Positions 1 to 11,800 of a stretch of DNA of 64,000 bases are shown in pieces. The notes below the pieces were generated by a model. The model had not been told where the DNA came from, ran no database searches, and saw nothing but the letters and a program-made list of their open reading frames with translations. This DNA comes from Apostichopus japonicus (lineage: Eukaryota; Echinodermata; Holothuroidea; Aspidochirotida; Stichopodidae), in NCBI RefSeq assembly GCF_037975245.1, contig NC_092568.1:32582501-32646500 (forward strand). Direction: 5' to 3'. How positions within the stretch are numbered: the stretch's first letter is position 1; each line of letters begins with the position of its first letter. A program made the translations under genes and the position numbers.

Positions 1-65
1 TTATACCCATAAACTTAATTCTTGTGGCTGTTACTGTAGGGAAAATATGGCATGATAAACATCAT

Positions 66-1704
66 GGTAACGGAGGGACACCAAATGAACACGTGTTTTC
101 ACACTTTTTTTGGAAGATGTCAAATCCACTGTTCTTAAGTTGCACTGACCATGTAACTTATATCAGGTGTTGGCTGGTACATTGCTTCACATACACCATG
201 GAAAAATTAGATGAACAGGCATCAATTGTCAAATCTACAGCTGATTTCGTACAGTAACGGAGGGACAATTCCGATGGTAACGGAGGGACACAAAATGTTC
301 AGTGTTGTTTAGTGTAGCCTTTTGCCTGTTTTTGCTGCTTAGATTCAATATTTTTATTGCTGTTGGACTAAAAGTTATATTACTTAGGGAAACAAGGATA
401 AGAACATTTATCCAACAGCTATGTTCACCAAAACATTAGCAATTTTAGTTGTTAATAAATATGTAAGAAAAAATAGTACGAAATTGATTAAAAGAACAAG
501 TTTAAACAGACCACTCTTCATCATTTAGCACTCTCTAACTGCATTATTAGCAACTGTTGGGAGGGGGGGGGGCTGGTGGCTAGTGCACTTCTAAACAAGT
601 CAGTAAATCACATATTTACAATAGACAGTTCACATATTTACAATAGACAGTTCACATGTACTGTACTGTACCATGTGCAGAAAGGAAATTTCATTACAGT
701 AGTACGACAGTCACATTTTGTCTTCCAAATACTACTAGTACCTTGCAGAAACCACTTGGTGCAATAATTGATACTGGGCTTAAAAGTGAAATGCTGCGGT
801 AACTTCTAACTTTAATGATAAAACCATATATACTGTAATAATGCAGTGGTATTATAAAAATTTAACAACTATCAACAATAATAATACAAAAACATTTTGA
901 GACATAACATGATACAGTTACAGTAGCTACTACTGTACTGCAGAGGTTCAGTATGCCTGAATGTAATATTTGTGGATTAGAAACTATAGATGAGTTAACT
1001 TCCTGTGATTTTTTATAAACTCAAAACAAAACAACAATATCATAAAAATAAAAGACAATATTCCAATCACAACTATGCTTTGAAGATGTCTGCAAACTTT
1101 TCTATTATTTTTAATCCTGATCAACAAATTTTGAGTTTGCTCTTGCTGAAGGAAAGTGGCTTTGGAAGCTCTTGCAAATGGAAGAAAATGTCCTTGATTC
1201 TCACAGCTGAAATATTGCTCACAGTTTTGAACTGGTTGGCAATCAGCAGTGTATGAATGAAAACTTCCATTCTGTACCTTCCAGCCAGTGTTTGTGGTGT
1301 GTTTTTTTTTCTAACTCAAAGGTAGCTTTACTTGAGTTCCATAACTTCACATTCTGAGGAACTTATTAATGTTAGTCAATCTGTTGTTCTCCTCACATAA
1401 ACAGGAAGTCAAGAATTCCATTTTAAGAACACAACTGCTTAGCAAGTAAACTCCCACTGGCAGGAATCTGTGCACAATCTTGCATTAAACAATTGTCCCT
1501 CCGTTACCAGTAACGGAGGGACACTACTTCACTTGTTCTTTATTTTAGCATAAAAGTAGCTAACTCCTTGGTTTAACTTTTCTTTAGTGGTTATCCCTAT
1601 GAAAGTGTTTTATACAAATTATGAAATTTTTCCAGCATTGAATGACTGAGAAATTAAAAAAAAAGTATTTTTTTGGTAACGGAGGGACAGGTAACGGAGG
1701 GACA
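66..1704. repeat. Dispersed 15-mer GGTAACGGAGGGACA, seven copies
   Basis: Perfect or 14/15 copies lie at 66-80, 254-267 (14 bases), 276-290, 1510-1523 (14 bases), 1675-1689 and 1690-1704 on the plus strand, and at 1494-1508 on the minus strand. Copies 1494-1508 and 1510-1523 form a near-perfect palindrome with a one-base centre; 1675 and 1690 are head-to-tail. Sequence between copies is unrelated, so this is neither a tandem repeat nor ordinary terminal inverted repeats. Function unknown. Confidence 0.9.
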
Positions 1705-2188
1705 AATCAGGTAATTAGCAATTACTGCTAATTAACAATTTACATACATTGAAGGGGAATTATTCCTGTGATATGCATAATATTGACCATGACTACTAGG
1801 CTGTGCAAGTAATCTTTTTAAGTCATCTTTGTACTAGGAAAAATTTGGTTTTAAAAATATCCCCAAAATTCAATAATTTTTGGCATAACGCAAGTGCAAA
1901 TTGGCATGTGTTATATATGTCTATAACTTTTTATTAAATTAGTATATTTTTGTTCTGCAAGCACAGTGGTAAAATATAACTCTTTACCTATCTAGCCATA
2001 CCACATTTGACCATGTTCTGTACATTTCCAATTTCAACCCAATTGTTACATTTCCCTTGACCCTGCCCATATATTCATGCTAAAATGAACATACAATCAT
2101 TACAAATGTATATTTAACAGATGGGTGGCTTGCAGAACACTTACATCTAGTGGTTGAGACAAACTGAAATTATGCAAATCACATAAGG

Positions 2189-2531
2189 CAGGGTTTCCCT
2201 AACTTCATTCCCCCACGAACCCCCTGTGGATGTCAGAGTTGTCCACCAACCCCCAACTTTATTATTATACTATAATACGCTTAACAGTGCTTCGTAAAAG
2301 ATCAAGTATCACATGCATGGTATGGTACTACTATGGCAACATATGCGTATGGAACGCAAAAAGAGTTTGTCGATAGGACGAGTTTTGTACATTACTAAAT
2401 TATATGATATATCAGATTTTAGTTCAACAAAAAGTACTCTAGTTTTGATTTTCAGAAACGTCTCACGAACCCCCTGGGATGAACTCACACACCCCCTAGG
2501 GGGTTCATGCACCCAAGTTAGGGAACCCCTG
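2189..2531. mobile_element. hAT-type MITE, copy 1
   Basis: The 343-bp element has terminal inverted repeats CAGGGTTTCCCTAACTT and AAGTTAGGGAACCCCTG and is flanked on both sides by the 8-bp duplication ACATAAGG (2181-2188, 2532-2539). An 8-bp duplication and a CAGGG terminus fit the hAT superfamily. No transposase is encoded. A second copy lies at 44231-44584. Confidence 0.93.
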
Positions 2532-2682
2532 ACATAAGGTGATGACAAACCAATCTTTCTTTATATCACATTCTGACCAATATCTCAGCAAACTTTGTAA
2601 TAACTGAAGTTGTAGATAGATGAAGATACCCCCAATACTATTTTTCTGCTCCTTGCATTATCCTTCAAGTGGTTTGCCTTAC

Positions 2683-2846
2683 TTGTAATACTTGATGTCC
2701 TGTTTATCGTCATCGTAATCTTCCAGGAAGTCGTGTAAACTCCTCTTGTCCTTATCCACTTCAATCTTCTCATGTTTCTCCTTCTCCTTTGATTTATCGT
2801 AGTCTCTTCCCCTCTTCCTCTCTCTGTTCACCCAATTTTTGAGTCT
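2683..2846 (-). CDS. RBM25: RBM25 coding exon 13 (last in window)
   Basis: The 164-nt exon starts RLKNWVNRERKRGRDYDKSK and contains KRSLHDFLEDYDDD..IKYY, matching vertebrate RLKNWEIRERKK and LKEFLEDYDDDRDDPKYYR. Acceptor GCATAACAG, donor TACAA|GTAAGG. It ends in phase 2, so another exon must follow beyond position 1; I saw none in 1-2682. Confidence 0.94.
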
Positions 2847-5800
2847 CTGTTATGCATTTGAAAATGAAAATATTTCACAACTTGACCGGATAGGTTACTG
2901 CAGTGATCTTATCTGGTATATGAGAATTACATACAGAAATAGAAGAGAAAACATATCTCACAATGTGTTCCTACAGTGGACCAAACCAACAATGTTAATG
3001 CCATGTATATTTCATATGTCTCACATTCAATAAAGTTAAATATATAATAGCCAGATATTAAATATTCCTTCATAGTGACATAAAATTACCTGTACAAAAT
3101 TTTTGGTAAACATTTTGATATTATGCTATACAATTCCATATAACAATGCAGGTCATAGGCAATGCATTGTTAAAATGAAGCCAAAAATAAAGTAACAACT
3201 AAAATGTTGACACTTGACAGAAATTGATGTTTTTTTCTGTCATTTCTGGTAGAATCTGAGATATTCATTCATCCATACCTCCTGATAAGCATCTTCTTTT
3301 TCTCGTAGTTTCCTCTCCAACTTTCTCCTCTCGTGTTCATCTTCATCGCTGCCCATTTTGTCTCTTTCTCTCTCACGTTCTCTCTCCCTTTCTCTTTCTC
3401 TCCTCCTTAACAGAAAGTATAAGAAAAAGAACAATAGTTTTGTTAATTGTTCGAAAGCAAAACGTAGTTAATGAAGGTGGAAGCAGAGGTCTCAAAGACT
3501 TACACTTAAAGTAGCTAACTGCATCTGCAACATCAGGTCTCATTCTACATAAAGGACTTTAATGAACAGTATATAACTTGTCTTCTGCTGTAGTGTCTTA
3601 AAGGTATTGCCCAGAGGAAAGTTAAGAAAAAAATTCTTGTTGAAATTTTGCTTACAATTCCAACATTATATTTTAAGCTATTTAAAGTCGAAATTTTCAG
3701 GTTGTATCATGTAAGTCTTGCAAATGATATTCAGGAATTGAATGCAAATTTCACCTGGATGTTTGAAATATGTTTCTCTTTCATAAGCCAAATATAAACT
3801 CTCCTCTCAACTGTCTTTCCAATAAAGAAATGGAATCACAAGATATTCTCTTGCATATCAAACAGACATCAACACAACACTGCCACTTTGACTAGGCCTT
3901 AAACAACACAATATTGACACTTACCCTATGCCTTAAAAACACAACACTAACAATTAGCCTAGGCCTTAAACAACACAACATTGACACTTAGCCTAGGCAT
4001 GAAACAGCACAACACTTACACTAAGCCTAGGCTTTCAACCTTGGTATCATCTTTAAGTACCTCCTCGCCTACCTTTCTCTTTCACGTTCCCGCTCTTCTT
4101 CAACCCTCTCTCGTTTCTCTCTCTCTCGTCTCAGTCTGTCTCGTTCTCTCTCCCTCTCCTCTTGTTCCCTCCTTTCTCTCTCCTTGCGTCGTTCACGCTC
4201 CCTCTCTCTATCTCTGTCCCTGTCTCTGTCCCGCTCTCTCGGTCTCTCCCGATCACCACCGTCCCTCTCTCTTCGTCTTTCCTTTTCACCGCTGCCTTTG
4301 CTGCTCTCTTTCTCTCCTTCCCTTTCCTTTGAGCTATCTCTGTCAGTTTCATCCTAAAATTAAGAAATTCCACAATTTCACATGAAAAGTTTGGCCCAAA
4401 CATTATTATCTGGAGTAGTATGTAATCTGATCAATTACAACACCCCAAAACTTTAGTCATGAGGTAACAACCTTTTCAACTGTTCTATCAGCATCAATGA
4501 TGAAGAGTATGGAATAGGGACATGACTGTTGGCATTAAGCAAAATTTGATTTTCTTCATAAATATCTTCTGCAAATAGCTGCATCATTATCACTAAGAGG
4601 TGACTGACTTTCAAAAGAATACTACAGCTTGTACGAAGGACAACCCCTGAATTCTTGTTTAAAATTGTCTAAAGAAAATTGGTCTGGGGCTGCTTAGAAC
4701 TTAAAATATCAATGTAACCAGAAAGCCAGCAAGCTCAGTGATTCCTTGTCTCATAAGTTTATACTGTAAATGGAATCACTTGATTGAAAGAGCAACTGAG
4801 GAAAATGTGCCCTGAAGTCAAGTACCAGAACATCATACCAGATACTTGATCATTGTAAAGGTATTACCCTTTTGAATGTTGATGACAGATAACTGTCATT
4901 ACTGAAAGTGGAAAACCCTCTCAGCCACTTATAAGTGTGGTAAGCCTTACATGTTCATATACATGAACTTGCACTCAAAATCGAAAAGGATTATCCATTG
5001 ACTTAGCAGCATCAAATAAAGTAAGGTATCAGGAATCAGTTGTCATTTTGACAAAGCATCAACCAGTCAATTCACTTGTAACGATTTTACAGTATAGAAT
5101 TGTAATTCCAATTTCTAATGCAAATCCCTTTAAAATTTGTTGTCACAGTCTGACAGCCTAAAAGAGATTGTTTATATGCACAGGGAAATATTTAGCCATC
5201 CTACTAGTCATCTGGTATAAATCACAAAACAAATTTGCCAATTGGAGATCTATTGAGATAACCTTTTGACCCCTTGAGCCAATTTTTTCACCATTTAAGA
5301 TAACCTGTTGACCCCTTGAAAAAAGGTTACTCACACTTCCTTTGGCATCATAACCAAACATTGATGAACTGCTGATTGTTCTTAGTGTCAATAAACTGTT
5401 TGATATTCAAATCACCAGGACATCTTTAGAAACCCGGCTCTGATTAAATAAACCTTATCCTGTGATGATCAAAAACTTAACAAATTCAGAAATGTTCATG
5501 AATGATGAACCTTACCTTATGAGTCAATCTAAAACGATCAATCTCTCTACTGATGATTTGCTTCTTATCGTCTTCCATTTCCAGATCGTCAATTTTCTCC
5601 TTTGAGAGTAAAATAAGGGGAAAAAATCCATTATTGGAAAACCCGAGGCAAGAGTTAATCGCAAGTGTGATTGCCCTACCAATAAAACTCGCTAAATAGA
5701 GATCAGCAATTGTATTTCACATTTAGCTATCATCAAAACTATGCACAGGAAAATGTAGTATTAGGCTGTCTGTAGATCACAACACATGTATAAACCCCTA

Positions 5801-8800
5801 ACATTTAAACCTTTCTGTTGTCAGTTACTTATTTTATTCCTTCAAACTTGTTCCTGTTATGATTTGCTTCTGTATACATATCAAAAACAGCTGTCTTCAT
5901 TGATTTAGAAACTTTTTGAAAATATTGTATGATACTAAAATCACGTCAAAAAATGCAGTTCATTCTCTTAAGAGGGAAGGAAGAAAACTATTGGAGAATT
6001 TTCAAAATTTTGGTTTGATTTTGACAAGTAGTTTAATAAATAATATGCAAAGGTGTCCAGATTTAAACTTGAATAGAATCTATACCAGCTCGCTAATTAA
6101 CAAAACATTCGCCTGATGAAGACATCTCACAGTGTGTCTTATGTTGATCTTTCTTAATCTTATTTTGAGAAATATTCTGTAGGTTTGGCAAATTTTAATT
6201 ATTTAACCATATGCAAACAGCTGTTTATCCAAATGGATATGCCAACAATTCTCTTCAGATCGATTCACTGCCACTTTCTGGAATGTATTGAAGAAACTGG
6301 TGTGTGATCCCTGTTTCATGGTAAACAGAATACTGTGGGTAACGACAGGCACCACCCGCAAAGTAATGGTTAACACCAGCAGGTTCTTCAGAACAAATCC
6401 TGTCATAGCCGATAACTTATTTTTTAAATTTATTCCAAAATTCCACTTCATTTTTTCTGTTATTTGATTCTATGAGGGACAAAATCTGCTTTGTGATAAA
6501 TCTTTTTGCTTAAAATAACAACATTCTTTTTACTTACATCGCGTTGCTCCTTTGGTTTCTTCAACATTTTCTTGTTTTCATCTCTGTTGTTATCAGAAGC
6601 TTGATGAAAAGAAACAAAACAAGAAATTATAACTCAAATTGCCTAAATTGGAAGCTTGTTCACAGGGTCAAGTTCTTACCCTCACCTGTACTGACACTAA
6701 ACTTTGAACCAACATCAAAGTTCCTTTTCACTTTTCTATATTATTAATTTTTTTTAATTATGTCAAACAGTGAAGATAAAGAATAGATAAAACATGTTAA
6801 TATTCATATTCACAGCAAACTGAAAGAAATCTATCTTTACAAGGATCTTAGTCTTATCAACACAAATTTCAACCAAAGTAATACTATTTGTATCCCAACT
6901 CTAGAATTTGAGAACAAAATATTCCACTGGAAAGGACTGATTGCTAAATTAGGGATACAAATAATAAGCAGCACAAAAGTACAGGAAGATATCTTTGGAG
7001 TTTTAAGAGCAAATTATGGGAGAGTTCGCTTCATCTATTGTATTTTAATAGGAGCCTAATGGAAGTGAGAATAGTAACAGGTAAGTAAAGTAGGTGACCC
7101 CATGAGCATTTCTAACTTGCAAGACATCTTTGTTCATGCACTGGCCAAGAACTGCAAACTTCCTGGTCTTTAAGCTGTCCTAGTAAAGGACACTACCTCT
7201 AAAATGATGTCATGTTCTATCTATTACATATAGTCTAAGCTCATGCAGTATGATAATACAATGATTATTTGCAAATTTCTTTAACCTACATTCAACACCA
7301 CCAACATTTTTGAAGGCAAAAGAAAATCTAAGAATAAAATGCTTTCTGTATTTTAATAGGAGAATATCATAGCAAAAATTTCAATTGAAGATAAGGAGTT
7401 ACAAGAATAATAATGGAAGGTTGATGGCCTGAGCTAGATTTATTTGTGGAATCACTGGTAAATCTCCTTGAGAGGCACAACTCAGATAACCATATTGGAC
7501 TGATTATAAACACCTATATGCATGGTCAGAGTATTAACAGTTCACACTGGACTTGTCTATGACTTAACCATACCTAACAGGGAATTACTTATCACACAGA
7601 GACATGAGTATTATCTTATGATAAGCAAACTTTATCAACACCACATTTATTATTTCAAACGTAAAAATAACTGAAGTTGTCTGTTCTAAGCATTTTGGTT
7701 TTGTTATTAATTCTCAGGTCTCTTTCGTGTTCTCTTAACCTTGTGACTCCCAAAACTTTAATAGCATCCTACTGAATCTCATGGCAAAAGGAAATCCTTG
7801 AAATTGGCCATTGTTTCCTCTCCTCTCATGCAAGCAGTACTTCAATGATAAATATGGAGAATAGTGAAGAAAGATTGGAAGGAGGAAATAACAGGCCAAC
7901 TTACAAAAGGGAGTATAACTGGAGGTACGCCCCATGTTTCCTGGAATAAATAGAAACACGTTCTGGTTCCAGTGTTTGCTCATGTACATAGCAAACAATT
8001 GATAGGATTAAAATGGATAGAACATTTTGAATGTAATACAGTCTTGTCGCACACTAACAGTGCCAAACTGACGAGGGGAACACTTTAAATTCCTTCCGAA
8101 GATGACACGTGTAAAACAGCATAAAAGAAGAAAAGGCTCACTACCATTTTACCGAAGCAAATAGTTTTAAATTTTGAGGACTACACTTGAAAATGATCTA
8201 ATGCTTTTGAAACAAATAAAATCCGACACAAGACATTTTCACTATTTTGTCTTTGAGGGAGTCAACTATATACAAAGAGACAAAAACCCAACCATTATCA
8301 TTTACCTATGCCAAAAAAATAACTGTCATGAACGACTATCCCCCCTCCCCGCCCCCCACCATGGCTAAGAGAAACCGTTATGCACCTAGCAGATGGTATT
8401 TGTTTTCTATTCTAAAGTCATCTCTGGTGCTACCCTGAGTGTTCACCATTTGGTGGAACTATGAGGACACAATGTATTATGCAAATTGACATGATTTTTC
8501 AACATCACTATCTAGCAAACAGGTAGGGATTTTTTTTATGTTGCCCCTCCTTTAGTATGCCTACCGGACACAGCACAACATTTAAAAAAAAAAATTTTCA
8601 TACTCAAAATTTATTTCAAAACAAAGGCTGATATGGATGCATTATGGCAAAGATTGAACAGAGGAGAAAGTTTCCTCAAATTCATGAATAATGAGATGTT
8701 TGAAATGAGTTTAATATGTTAAGTTTGGACGGTCCCACATCATATCACAGTCCATTGGTGAAATATATGAATAAAATATATCATATATTAACACACTGAG

Positions 8801-11800
8801 AAGTGTCTGCATGTTCGTAAAAGCCTTGCAATCAACTTTTTGTCTCATCACATTCCATTTCCACAACCAAAGATACCGGTTAACTTTAAAGAACAATGAA
8901 AAGATTAATCAAAAACAAAACAAAGGAAAGTGACAATCAAGTTAATGTGCCAAAGAAAACTGAGAGAAAGAAATTGCAGATGGAATGCGGATATTTGGGA
9001 GGAAAAGAAAACCTAACCAACATTAGTCAACTTATAGAGATTTGTATAACGAACAACTCCCACAGGTAACTATATAAAGAAATCTCTTTATTTTAGAGAT
9101 ATCATGATTTCATATCCCTTCCTTCATCAATATAACTAAGGACATCCATTAAAATTATGACCACTGAGGCTCAAACTTTATTATCTCATTATTCACTTTG
9201 TATGTATATTTGTTAAATCTTCAGCATTTCCTTCATTTTGGCATTGTTTAACTCTCACCATGAAATATGAAAGCAAACACACTTTAATATATTTTCCCCC
9301 TGGTTGTACAATGATATAACAGAACATGACAACAAATATTGCAATCCCTTAACACTTTATTTGTCATCTGTTGATGGGTTAGGTAATCTCCTCCTGTTAA
9401 CTCGCAACATGTGCAAGACATTTGATCTGCTAACAAACTAACCAAGAGAGAGAAAGAAATATGTGACAGATCAAAGAGGTCTCTATCTTCCTACGAGTGC
9501 TTAAAATTAGGTGAGAGAACCCGTCCTGAAGAGAACATAAATGATCAGAGCGATCCTTACTTGAAAGGCAAACCTTGCACAGCAAGTCAACAGATACTGT
9601 TATAATTACCACACGAATGATGGAGAACGTTAGAGATGAACGGCTGGTTTGATTAGAAAGTTAAATGGAAAGTTAAAAACTTACGGGGAGGTTTGTTTAA
9701 GACTGCCTTATAATCGATGATTAGTTTGTTCATCTCCAACTTGATTCTTTCGTCTTCCATCCTGGTTCGATCGTCGATATCTTCCTCGGAGCTCTACGTC
9801 AGAAAGGATAAAAATAATAGATCAAACTTAAGATGGTCGCTCCAAACCTCTCTCGAGGGAGGCCAGAGCAAGATCGTATAGTCTTTCGTTTGCAAACTAC
9901 GAGCCACTGCATTTTGATAAGCAAAGAATTAACTAGGACTCAATTTTTGTTTTAATTACAAATTTGTCTTCCTCTTTAGAGGAGAGGTTTTTGATGTCAG
10001 TCTGTCGTTGTTAGTTACATTCGTAACCGTTCCCAATGTAGTATCCCAAACTAGTATTTCTATAAGCTTTTTTAACTTATTACAAGCAATTTACTTTTAG
10101 CATTTCGATACATTTCTGCAGTCCTTTTCAAAGGGAAATGAGCTCTTCCTCAAAAGTGAAAACAATATATTTTATATCAAGCTTTCTGAACTTCTGAATA
10201 TGAATATAGAGAGAGGGAGAGCTGATGAACTGATACGGATGCAAACTATGATCTCCCACGGATATGTTCAAAACAATTAGGGGAAAAGATTGTCTAAAAA
10301 CGGTTCACTCCTTTCTTACTATAAAATGATAAAGCAAGATATGAAATGGTCTCGTTTTACCACAGCTGCCGTTAGTGAAAGTTATAAAGGAGAGCTTTAT
10401 ATGGACAAGCATTCAAGCAAGTTAAGTATATATAACCACAACCAGAACTCTGAACACCACTGCCCCTGTACTTGCAAGGCAGTACTTTAACTACAGGGTA
10501 TGTGACTTGTTAACATTCCTATATTACCTTAATTGATATTTCTATTCCAGGTATAGTTTATGTGTCAAATTGTTATGTAGTCAAATGTTGTCTTTGCAGG
10601 GAAAGCTAAAAAAGATGTCGCTATTGCTATCCTATAGTACCTATACAAATAAATGCATCCTAATTAATTAACAAAGCTTGAATATAAAAAATAAACTAAA
10701 TAAATAAAGTAGTTACACAAAGTAAATCTCTCCTGAGTAAGAAGTTATGAAGACTTGATCATTTAAAGTACAAGGTATGTGTACTACATTGCATGGTTCA
10801 GTCATTAGATTCTTGCCTACACTATCAGAATCTATGCACTTGGTCCTAGTTTCACATTCTCCTCTCAATCTTGTCACCTAACTGCAACATGTGTTCCCAT
10901 CCGAACTCATTATATTGCTCAGGTATAGTGCATATATAGCATATATAAACTCATGTATAGCTTTAGATTACAAGAAGTCTAGACCCCCCATAAGTCTATC
11001 AAGTGTAACATAATTTGATGGCATTCTCATCAAATTTCTATGTTATAAAATTTGCAGCTATCTGATGTTATAGTGTAGAGGTTAACCTTTGGCCCTGAAT
11101 AATATGAATGCCTTAAGACACCTTTGGGACCAAACAACACACAGTTACTGTAACTGGCAGATTGGACTGCGTGGACTGGATTTAGTGCTTAAGAGAGAGC
11201 AAAACTGTCAAGATTATGCAAGAAAAAGAGGCACGAAAATGGAGAAGGGGAAAAAAGCTGAAATCCAAACACCATTTGTGGCCTTTCTCTTTTGAATGGA
11301 TCAAAATAGCCGTTCTTTTCGGAATGTATAACTGCGATGTGGAAAGGCCTTCTTACAAATAGATGTAACAGTGGGATGATAAATTTCAACTCCTCTTTCT
11401 GATATCGGGTGGGGGGGGGGGGGGGAATCTTCAAAATTAGAAGGGAAATAAAAACGCCTTTGCTGCAGATTTTTGTAGTCTTCCTTTATAACCCATATTT
11501 GAATACTAATGAAAATAGTAATGAAAAAAGCCTCGGTTTTCTACACCAGAGATGGAAGCAATACCAAAGGAAAGCCAATGAGAGAGAGATATAGGCGTAT
11601 CAGAGAAGAGACTGTGACATAATGAATCTATGGGAAAGATCGGCTGAAGGAAGAGTAATACAGACTGTACTTACACTTTTATCATCCTGTAAAAATTAAT
11701 AGAGTATTTCAAAACAGTTAATCCACAAACTGATGATTTTCAGTTGCAACAACTATTACCGGGACCTCACTTTATATGAACTACAACAATGCAGGAGTCA

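Larger units (their letters stand above)
1..2682 (-). other. RBM25: RBM25 intron, truncated at the window edge
   Basis: No coding exon is visible here on either strand. The stretch holds seven copies of a 15-base motif (66-1704), a hAT-type MITE (2189-2531) and a short direct duplication of about 20 bases (CACATATTTACAATAGACAG) near 608-653. Confidence 0.6.

Noticed and set aside
3981-4385. 134-codon plus-strand ORF rich in Ser, Leu, Pro and Cys
   Set aside because: It is the antisense shadow of the RE/RD-rich exon 11 of RBM25; CT repeats stay open by composition.
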